Assembly (NCBI GenBank): GCA_010405405.1
Contig: MU004237.1
Location: 228,014-292,013, forward strand
Reading direction: 5' to 3'
Length of the DNA stretch: 64,000 bases
Source: Microthyrium microscopicum
Taxonomy: Eukaryota > Ascomycota > Dothideomycetes > Microthyriales > Microthyriaceae
Shown here: piece by piece, positions 1 through 7,789 of the stretch
Layout of the letters: each line of letters begins with the position of its first letter
How positions within the stretch are numbered: position 1 is the stretch's first letter
Notes under the pieces: generated by a model
What the model saw: only the letters and a program-made list of their open reading frames with translations
Told to the model about the DNA's origin: nothing
Database searches by the model: none
Translations under genes and position numbers: made by a program

Positions 1-357
1 GTCTTGTAGCAGAGTCAAACAATGTTCATAATAGATGGCGTGCCCCTATCGACTTCTCTGGCTTCCATCCACCACGGCATGGTACCAATTACTTCATTTC
101 CCATCGAGTATTCAGAAGATGTTGTGGACTATCGAATGCGATGGGAATTACTGAGTACGCTCTCTTCAACATGCGGCGATGGGGACTCACCGTATGTTTC
201 GCTACCCAGTTACAGAGTATTGTTAATACTACTTCTTGTACATATAGAGCGCCAGTTGAAATGAACAGTATAAACATTGTGATATATGCATAATCCTCTC
301 TATAAACAGGTCGCCAATGCAAAACGCCTTCAACGCTCCTATAGCAGTGTGTCCCAA
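1..357. other. Intergenic, left edge
   Basis: Open frames here are short and resemble no family I know. The stretch probably holds the 3' UTR of the SNARE gene that ends at 358. No RNA gene or repeat seen. Confidence 0.5.
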
Positions 358-1110
358 TTACTTCGTGATAACAATCAACATTACTAAAATCAAGATAAGC
401 CCCAAGATCACCCACATGCTCCAATTCTCCCTCGCCCTCTGCGCCACCCGTCCCAGCCGCCTTGCTGCTCCGTCTAGCTGTCCTTGGTGTCTGTCCACTG
501 CGCCGTCCACGTCTTCCAATAGCAGTACATGGTCGTCCAGTTCATTGCCGATCGCAATGGTGAGTTCGCGCTGCCGCCCAATACTACTACCCAAATTCTC
601 GAGTTGACTATCCTGTTCGGCCAACACATTCTTATGATATGCATGTATCTGCTCATTGCTCAAGCCAGTCTGATCCACCCCCTCATCCTCACTCTCATCT
701 CTATACGGCGCCTGACTACCCCCCGCGCCATCCTCATCCTCGTCCGTAAACCTCACACTCTTCCCGCCCACATGCTGCGCTGCCCTGAAATCCTCATCTA
801 ACGCGCTATCGTTCGCTTTTCCTAGCACTTTACTCGACGACCCAGCATCGTTGTAGCTAGATTTCGCATTCCCAGTAAACTGCGCATTGAGCGCAGCATA
901 TTGTTCCCGCAAGGACGATAGTGTCGCTGCATCTACAGAGCCTGCGCGCACAAGGGCGGATATGCCGGCGTCGAGGGTGTCGAGGGAGCGGCTGATGGAG
1001 GGGTCTGTCGAAGAGGGAAGGGAGAGGGCGAGAGCGCGGCGGCGTTCGAGGAGGGAGAGTTTTATGTGGTCTGCTAGGAGGAGGAGTTGGCTTGGTGATG
1101 TTGTTGCCAT
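358..1110 (-). CDS. Qc-SNARE, syntaxin-8/Syn8-like
   Basis: A 250-residue, single-exon, tail-anchored SNARE expected to act in endosome/vacuole fusion as the Qc helix of a four-helix SNARE bundle. The N-terminal half (about 1-80) is helical and could be the regulatory domain. An acidic linker follows (120-145). The SNARE heptad region is about 155-218, containing SIGRQRELTIAIGNELDDH. A C-terminal membrane anchor spans 232-249 and the chain ends two residues later, as expected for a tail-anchored protein. I chose the ATG at 1110 because it opens the conserved-looking part; an in-frame upstream ATG at 1197 would add a low-complexity P/T stretch. Oddity: the position aligned with the ionic zero-layer glutamine of SNAP-25/STX8 is histidine (H194). 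Family assignment is good; the paralog assignment (Syn8 rather than Tlg1) is inferred. Confidence 0.82.
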   Translation of the reverse strand: MATTSPSQLLLLADHIKLSLLERRRALALSLPSSTDPSISRSLDTLDAGISALVRAGSVDAATLSSLREQYAALNAQFTGNAKSSYNDAGSSSKVLGKANDSALDEDFRAAQHVGGKSVRFTDEDEDGAGGSQAPYRDESEDEGVDQTGLSNEQIHAYHKNVLAEQDSQLENLGSSIGRQRELTIAIGNELDDHVLLLEDVDGAVDRHQGQLDGAARRLGRVAQRARENWSMWVILGLILILVMLIVITK

Positions 1111-1959
1111 TGTGTTGTATGGTGTGGTTGTGGTTGTTGATGTTGTGCTGATATGGATTGGTGGTTGAGATGGGGGCCTAGGAGGGGGGAGGCGCATGCG
1201 TTGGGGAGTCGGACGAGAAGGTGCTGTGTGCTGGGGGATTGATTGCTGGTGGTTGAGTTCTGGAGATCGTGAGGTAGTAGTTGTCGTCTGGGTAGGAAGA
1301 TGTGAGGCTTGTGGAGGCTGCTGATATGGTGTGGATGATGTAGTTGAAAGGAACTTGGCGGTTGGCTTGGGTTGGTTCTGAGACGTCGAATGAATGAGGC
1401 CTGAGGCGCCAAGGCAAGAATTTTAACATCGTGAACATCAACAATCGCTTGAACATTAAAGATAGGAGATCCTGACACGAATCAGTGCTTCGAACTCCGA
1501 TTGGTTTTTTGTCATGCTCAAGATCTTAAGAGCCATCCCCTGGTCCAACGCCTTGGTCTGAATTATTGGAGGAATGCCGCCATCCGTGGCCCCAGTCCCA
1601 TGTGTAATCATTAATCAACTATCATGCTCTACCATCACTCAATCCTTATGGCTGTTTGAAGCATCTACAAATGTGAGTTCTTGCTCGCAGTCAATGGCTT
1701 AGTCGTAGAAGGCTCAATATTTCTAGGCAAGCAAAGTCGTACTAAACGAGTGTAATATGTACTACTTAGGAAGAGTAAATACATGAAAAAACAAACTGAA
1801 CTGCGAAGACAAACGAAACCAGGCGTACAGAGCCCTGGTTTTAAATCCAAATCTATCGTTGTAACTCATGTTGCATTTTTGCCATCAATAGGAATTCCCG
1901 AACACTTCCTATCGATCACCGTTTTGTAGTGCTCAGCATGCCCACTGACAGCTGATCGA
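1111..1959. other. Intergenic between SNARE gene and repeat precursor
   Basis: Contains the 5' region of the SNARE gene and, towards 1960, the 3' flank of the repeat-peptide gene. Overlapping ORFs around 1074-1478 are low-complexity Ser/Pro/His frames antisense to G/T-rich leader DNA and are not convincing. No other feature seen. Confidence 0.45.
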
Positions 1960-2022
1960 GGTGACCAACAACCTTGTAGCCATGCTCTTCAATGGAAACC
2001 AGCGGTAGGCTTCATTTCGAGC
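1960..2022 (-). pseudogene. Decayed fourth repeat of the precursor gene
   Basis: The DNA just past the stop codon of the repeat-peptide gene still aligns to its 96-bp unit. The lysine codon of the linker has become the TAA stop. The following linker codons are recognisable apart from a 6-bp deletion. The Arg-Trp-x-Pro-Leu start of a repeat is present (CGCTGG at 2004-1999), and further on the Gly-Tyr-Lys-Val-Val part survives but in a shifted frame (about 1981-1965). The trace therefore holds a stop, a small deletion and a frameshift. This is read directly from the sequence; that it was once translated is inference. Confidence 0.7.
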
Positions 2023-2373
2023 TTACAACTTTGGTCCTTTTGGTGGGTCTGGGACGGTCTTATAGCCAGGAGAGGTATTGAGTGGGATCCAGCGGTTGGC
2101 ACCAGCCTCACTGCGAGCCTTCACCTTTGGTCCCTTTGGTGGGTCTGGGACAACCTTATAGCCAGGAGAAGTGTTGAGTGGGATCCAGCGGTTGGCACCA
2201 GCCTCACTGCGAGCCTTCACCTTTGGTCCCTTTGGTGGGTCTGGGACAACCTTATAGCCAGGAGAGGTGTTTAGTGGGATCCAGCGGTTGGCGGCCTCGA
2301 CGCTCTGCTCAGCAGGAGCTGGGTTGGCAAACGCAACTCCACCGAGAAATGCGACAATAGTGATGAGTTGCAT
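2023..2373 (-). CDS. Secreted repeat peptide, candidate RiPP precursor
   Basis: A 116-residue protein with a signal peptide (about 1-16, cleavage after AFA) and three tandem 32-residue units (29-60, 61-92, 93-116; the last lacks the linker). Each unit has RWIPLNTSPGYK, then a proline-rich PDPPKGPK stretch; units one and two end in a linker with KVKARSEAGA. No cysteine. The plan of signal peptide plus near-identical repeats split by basic linkers is that of fungal dikaritin/epichloecyclin precursors, which Kex2-type proteases cut before UstYa-family enzymes cyclise the cores. Two such enzymes lie within 4 kb. Differences: the linkers have Lys-Ala-Arg rather than the usual Lys-Arg, and the unit matches no core I know. 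It could instead be a repetitive cell-wall or signalling peptide. The alpha-pheromone reading was considered and set aside. The RiPP role is inferred from architecture plus neighbours. Confidence 0.75.
   Translation of the reverse strand: MQLITIVAFLGGVAFANPAPAEQSVEAANRWIPLNTSPGYKVVPDPPKGPKVKARSEAGANRWIPLNTSPGYKVVPDPPKGPKVKARSEAGANRWIPLNTSPGYKTVPDPPKGPKL
2026..2289 (-). repeat. Three tandem 96-bp coding repeats
   Basis: The motif gggatccagcggttggc (plus strand) recurs at 2084, 2180 and 2276, exactly 96 bp apart. The first two translated units differ at only about two bases, so they are recently duplicated or homogenised. The last unit has a few more changes (one Val to Thr). The period is a multiple of three and keeps the frame. 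Confidence 0.95.
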
Positions 2374-3262
2374 GATTGTAGAGGTTTTGGAACGGTTTAA
2401 GTAATGTTTCGTACGGATTGATGATCTTGAAGATGAGCGATGATGTGGATAATTGAAGATGTGGACAAGTGATGATGTGGATGAGTGGTGATGTGGATGA
2501 GTGGTGATGAGGACGAAATGGAGTGCGATATCTTCAGTATTTATACAGAACTTTCAAAGCCATGAGGCTTGAATCTAAACAGCCTCTTGAATCCATATCA
2601 TCACAACTTTTCCGGTTCAGACAAGTGAAGGATCCTATGACTTCCGGCATATTCACACTCTCTGCCTGGTAAAGCCCTCAACGCAAAGGTTCGTGCGAAG
2701 GGAAGCCTTCGAAACCATGATCCAGCTGGATCATCCCACAAACAATGCAATAAATTGTGTAATCCAACCCAAGTTTTGAAGTTGTATACCTGCTCCTAAA
2801 ACATGGGATTGCCTCCGTCTATCAATTTTCTGGAGTAAGTTGACAATCCTACAAGCGCCTTACCATTTAGCGTTGTTTCGGATTTATATTGCAAAGTAGA
2901 TCTATTATGTACAACCGTGGGTGTTGAGGGATGTGCTGATCGTCGAAGGAAGTCGGGAGGAGGATCCTCCCAATATCTACATTATCCGCAATCCTCCCTT
3001 CTGTGAACCAACTCTATTTTAACAAGGATCAGACAAATTTAGAACATGGCTGCTTACACAGCTCGGCCGCTGGCACGACTATCAAAAAGATCCCATAAAA
3101 CTTCGCCTGCTTTGATATATCACAGTGACATTCTAGAAGCTTGTTTGTTCTATTAGAATCACTCATCATTTGAAGTAAGACACCTGAGTATTTTCAAATT
3201 TCAATACAAAAAGCTCGAGTTGTTGGCAAATAAATTAGTCTATTTTGAGAACAAAAACAAGG
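2374..3262. promoter_or_regulatory. Divergent promoter, precursor / UstYa A
   Basis: An 889-bp interval separates the start codons of the precursor (minus) and the first UstYa gene (plus), so both probably share it. Close to the precursor, about 2443-2515, lies a G/T-rich degenerate direct repeat with units like gatgtggatgagtggt at roughly 16-18-bp spacing. A TATA-like tatttata is at 2538-2545 within the precursor's upstream region. Sharing of regulation is inferred from geometry. Confidence 0.5.
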
Positions 3263-4161
3263 ATGTCCCAGGACAAGTCAACAGCACGAGTATTGAGACA
3301 ACTCTACTTTCCAATACAGTCGCAGCAACAACGACCCCCAACAGCTCAAGACCAAAACAGCCAAGGGGAATTCGAGGAAGGCGGGTTTTCGTACTACTCT
3401 AACTCTCAATCACGCAAGAAATGGCACTACAGAGGCATCATTTTACTTCTCAATTCGGCAATCTTGGTATTGGTAACTCTTATCTATGTCCGACCTATCC
3501 AGGACATGAGAAGTAATGATGTATCGATACCGAACACGCTTCCTAATGGTATTTGGCTGCTTGCAATTCTGCAGAACTATCGAATGCTGACAACCTTAAA
3601 CAGTGCCCTTTGAGCCCAAAAAGTTCGACTACGACAAAAAGTATATGGGCTGGCCAACTGTGGCCCGAAACAAAGCCTGGATGTCTTTACAAGGACGTAA
3701 GTTTTATACACAGGAACGAATGGAGACAGACAGTCTACTGACAAAAAGTCACAGCGCCTGATCAGCATCCAACCTTTGTAACTTTCAACAAGAAATCATA
3801 CCAAATTACGATGTACCACCAGCTCCACTGTTTAGCAATGGTGCGGAAAATGCTGTGGGACGTTGTCCTTGGAAATGAGGATGCAAAGCAGCTTCTAGGT
3901 GGCAGCATTCCAGACATGACTTCAGAAGACACTCTGGGTAATTACAACACTACAGTTCATTGGCGGCTGCAGCACGCCGACCACTGCCTCGATTTTATAC
4001 GACAAGGCCTCCAGTGTAATGGCGATGTTGGTCTTGAGCCCGCGATAATGGGCGAAAACAATATCATTGCCGGGGTAATGTTTGGAACTATTTCACACCA
4101 ATGTCGCAGCTGGGACTACGTCAGGAAGTTTGCGGAGGACCATAGACCTGCACCAAGTTAG
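3263..4161 (+). CDS. UstYa-family (DUF3328) oxidase A
   Basis: Three exons (3263-3548, 3604-3696, 3755-4161), 261 residues; introns of 55 and 58 bp have GT-AG ends and keep frame. A cytosolic N-terminus is followed by one membrane anchor (about 57-76), then a lumenal domain. The family signature is complete: HQLHC at 148-152 and HCLDFIR at 203-209. UstYa proteins (UstYa/UstYb of ustiloxin, AprY of asperipin) are proposed copper oxidases that close ether or C-C/C-N bonds on aromatic residues of secreted peptides. The gene diverges from the repeat-peptide gene and converges on the GNAT. An alternative is a cyclochlorotine-type role in another pathway, but no NRPS is present here. Start: the ATG at 3263 is preferred over upstream non-ATG frames. 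Confidence 0.85.
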
Positions 4162-4412
4162 TAAGGACATTATGTTTCCACAGCCTTTTCATACAGGTGT
4201 GCTCATTTGCGTGATCCGCAGCCTATTGAGACCGAATGGTGGGCTTTTACTTCCACAACCGCGCTGAATCGCAAAGACATAAGCAGCAGCGGTAGTCAAA
4301 AGGCTGAAAGCGATCAGGACGGTGGGAAATTACCCAAGAAGCATGTCTCCTTGAACACGTTTGATATGAACCATGTATATCATGTACACACAACAAGATG
4401 CCTGATCATCTT

Positions 4413-5041
4413 TTATGTAGGCTTTATGTAAATGAAATAAAGAGTCGAATCTGACGGAGCAGGGTTTGATCCTGCACCGCTAATCGCTTCCATCTCTTCC
4501 TCCTCTGACGGCTCTGAAGTTGTCGGTGGTCCAGGATATGGCTTTGGTGCATCGTGAACGAAGCCACACTTCTCTAATACCTTTCGACTAGCATGGTTCT
4601 CTGCCGAGAGAAGAGTTTGAATACAGAGACGTTTGGGTTGCAATTTGAAGAAAGCCACCAAAAAGGCTGCCAACGCTTCAGTTGCATATCCTCGGTTCCA
4701 AAATTTGGGATCTATCATGTAATGCACCTTATCCCAGCGATTTACACCAACGATGCCAATAATCGTGGTCTCTTCTTTTTGCAATATCGTGTACATTATG
4801 CTACGAGGTCCATTTCGGATCTCTTGGATCCATTCTTCCGTTTCTGAAATAGACTTCCACGGGCCAGTCCATCTAGCTCAATCAGCGTCCTGGTGCTCAG
4901 AAGTCAACCTCTGAAACGTGTTGCTTAAACTCACATGTGTCGGTAAACTTCTTCTTGGGACCTAATAGCGTGAAGCTCTGGGGCATCAGTTACCGCGATC
5001 GGACGAAGAATCAGTCGGCTGGTATAGATTTCATTAGCCAT
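4413..5041 (-). CDS. GNAT-family N-acetyltransferase
   Basis: Two exons (5041-4935, 4872-4413) around a 62-bp GT-AG intron give 188 residues. It opens with the RLILRP strand typical of RimJ/RimL-like GNATs and has the acetyl-CoA loop NRGYATEA (95-102), then the SRKVLEKCGF helix-strand near 130. These proteins move an acetyl group from acetyl-CoA to an amine; substrates cannot be read from sequence. It sits between the two UstYa genes (252 bp from the end of A, 388 bp from the end of B), so it could N-acetylate the cluster product or be a bystander. Family certain, cluster membership only inferred. Confidence 0.82.
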
Positions 5042-5429
5042 GGCTTCCACACTGAGTATCGTTTCCAGACAGCAATGCTGCTCAACGATGATGAGAGTCT
5101 CTAGCCACCTCAGTGTACAGTACGTGGTGCTCCCGTAGCGAGATACCTTTATCGTTATGCAGTAGTTGGCTAAGTCTGGGCCGAGGGTGATTCTAGTGGT
5201 AGCCGACGAGCCGTACCGTCGCTACCGGGAATGGATCTGCCAGATGCATGCAATAAACATAAGTCCCCTGCTTTAAAGCATATTCCTGCAGATCCAGCCG
5301 GATTCAACGGGCCAGGCCTGTGTGCCTGCTCAACTCACCACAAGCCATCGCTCAATGTCAGTGCCAAATGCTTCATACCATGTATCTTAGTTGCGCAAGT
5401 CAATATCTTGAACACGAGAAACTCTTATT

Positions 5430-6266
5430 CTAACCGCTTGTTCGGTATTTATCTATGCTCATTCTGTTCTTGCTCGCCCAACGAACCACAGCATCGTAGT
5501 CTCTACATGTCCGTTCTGAGCCCCACCCACTAGCACCGCCCAAATCAGCTCCCAAAGGCTCCATATTCGTGTCTGCCGCACACATCAAAACCTGACGCAA
5601 GTAATCGAAACAGTGGCCCATGTGGCCTTCAGCACCGTGACCTTCATGTCCTCCATGGGCCATAGGTTTGGAAGATAACGCATTGTAGTACGCTCCATGA
5701 AGAGAATACTGTTTACCCAACATTGTTAACTACATCTGGCAAGACTACGTGGATGCTTTCAAGACTTACCAGGCAGTGAAGGCTATGGAAAACGGTCATT
5801 GCAGAAGGCTCCGGTGCGATAATTGGATGCTCCACAAAGCCACCGCCCACTTGGAATCATTAGTATTTCATGTATTAAGCGAGGATGGAGCGATACCTGG
5901 AAAGAGAGAGCTCCACGCCTTGAGACCCTCGTCCGAGGGAGCGTCCGTGAATGTGTGGTTGAAGAGTAGAACACGTTTCATGGTCCCAGGCGGTGCTTTG
6001 AGCAGTTAGCCAATATCTAGGCAATTGTAGATTTCATTTGACATACGCTGAAAGTCACGATATTTGTGAACAATGGATCCACTGTTGACGCCAGCGAAAA
6101 AGCCGAGCAAGGCCGTAGTAATTACTAGTAGAGAAGAGAGAATCCATGGACCGTGTCTCGTTCGTCCATGTCGGTGTCGATAAACATCATCTTGACCATC
6201 AATTTCGCTTGTAAGACTGGAGTCTTCCTCCGTTTCGTGTGAAACTGGCCGATATTCACTTTTCAT
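5430..6266 (-). CDS. UstYa-family (DUF3328) oxidase B
   Basis: Four exons (6266-6047, 5995-5897, 5849-5770, 5708-5430), 225 residues; all junctions are GT-AG and in frame. The first intron has a GTATGT donor and a CTAAC branch site and removes an in-frame TAA, so the gene is not broken. Single membrane anchor at 41-60. A KAWSSLFP stretch typical of the family lies at 99-106. HSLHC is at 128-132 and HCFDYLR at 165-171. Between the motifs is a His/Gly-rich insert (151-165) with five extra histidines that could bind metal. Same family role as oxidase A; the pair suggests two ring closures or a heteromer, as proposed for UstYa/UstYb. Confidence 0.85.
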
Positions 6267-7789
6267 CGTGGGCAATGGAAAGTTGCTTGCTAATGATTGA
6301 GGTATTGAAAGATCCAATGGTAGAAAATAACGTGAGTTTCGATGGCACTTAGAAGGTAGCTGTTCCAAGTGCAAGTTCTCGCCTTTAGTATTGCCACGCA
6401 ATAAGGGACAGAGCTGAATGGAGCAATCAAGGAGAAATCCTTGAAGGAAGTTATGACATGATTACAGTTTTAGAGTCCACACGGTCATCAATCCCTAGGA
6501 TTCAGTTCATCAGTTCTTCACAACTCCTACGACTACTTTATAATCCTTCAGGAGTCCAGGTAAGTTCCCGCCCGCCCCGGCCACAATCAGAAAGCCCTTA
6601 AGTGCCGTGAGTACAGCAAATTTCTAGAACATCGAGTCGGGTCGAAGTAGTCAGATTTGAATAGAGACAATGAAATCTAATAGGGACGCGATACCCGTTC
6701 CGTCAGAAGGTTCTTATGGTTCCTACAAGGAAGCCTTGAACGCAGCCAAAAACCATGGGCTTAAGAATGAATCTAAACTTAAACTCAATTCTTTCAGATA
6801 CAGACCCCAATGCCTTCCAGAGAATTGTAACAGAGATTGGCAACGGCATAGCAAAATAAATAAAGTTCTCCCATCGACTCTGATGGCTGCCACCAACGCT
6901 CTTAACCAAAAGGTGCTATACTTCCCATTATATTCGATAAACTATTCGAATTGAAACATCCTTCATGGCAAATGAACCACTTGATAAAAGAGCGTAGCGG
7001 ATAAGAGGCAACCAGGCTGATGGAAGTGTGCCATTTATTTTGACGACTTGTTGACTACTACTAGTAGGAGCCAGCAGTATAACTGCACTGAGTTGATTAT
7101 AATAGTGAGACAGCTGGCATTATCAATAACATGCCGCTTTATTGATTGTACTCCTATGATGTTTTACGACTATCATTTTGTCGACCGTGAAGCGTTCTAC
7201 AGTGAATCCTTTGCTCGTGCTCGTTAAACTGCCCCTTTAACAACGCTACTTTTTCTGCAGCTACTTATGTAGCAGGTCTTACAATTCGTCCTACGGCTTC
7301 TCCCAAAGTGCCTCCTACTGCTCCTTCTGCTGCCCCTTTTGCTCCTGGTCGTCTGGAACGTGCTGCAGTAGAGCAGGCTTCGGCGGCGTGGGCAGGACTC
7401 GGTCCTCAAAAGCGACAGCGACGGAAATAGGCTTTCTTGTGCGGAGTTGTGTGTCAAAAGTGCCTGCTCGAGGCATTCTCATTTCTTGAAGACAAAGTTT
7501 TTTGGAATAACATTGTTTTCTGCTACTTGTGCCTACCTAATCTAAACACTCGACGAAACCAGTTCATTCTATCAACCAACGAGAGAAGAATAGCAGGTCG
7601 AAGGCTTGTAACTATCAATAACCGCCACCATGAACCTCGCTATGCACAAACCCAATCTCAAGTGCAGAGGATACTAATAACAAGAATAGAAACAACACAT
7701 CGAGCCCTCGCACAGATATGAGTGCGACAGAGCCTATCCAAAAAGTTCCCTGTTCATCCGCGAACAGCCCACGATATCTGAGAAGCGGG
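6267..7789. other. Intergenic, UstYa B to karyopherin
   Basis: No gene I can name. One ATG-started plus-strand frame (6670-6954, 94 codons) is rich in Lys/Asn and resembles no family; it contains a second overlapping frame (about 6800-6862) that also looks protein-like, so a short intron-containing gene is possible. A plus-strand Ala/Pro/Arg-rich open stretch at about 7235-7430 ends in a basic tail and has no clear start. The 3' UTR of the karyopherin gene lies at the right. Confidence 0.4.

Noticed and set aside
89-424. 111-codon minus-strand ORF at the left edge
   Set aside because: Random-looking, overlaps the 3' end of the SNARE gene, no family features.
1074-1478. 134-codon minus-strand ORF upstream of the SNARE
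   Set aside because: Low-complexity Pro/His/Ser frame overlapping the real start region; not conserved-looking.
2023-2373. Repeat peptide as a Leotiomycete alpha-pheromone precursor
   Set aside because: Signal peptide, repeats and SEAGA linkers recall pheromone precursors, but the repeats lack the two cysteines and the short WC..PG..C core of filamentous-ascomycete alpha pheromones, and two UstYa genes lie alongside.
5996-6046. Premature stop making UstYa B a pseudogene
   Set aside because: The in-frame TAA lies inside a well-formed intron with GTATGT donor and CTAAC branch site, and the frame resumes with conserved sequence.
7224-7457. Arg/Ser-rich minus-strand ORF
   Set aside because: Shadow of an Ala/Pro-rich plus-strand stretch; neither frame gives a credible gene.
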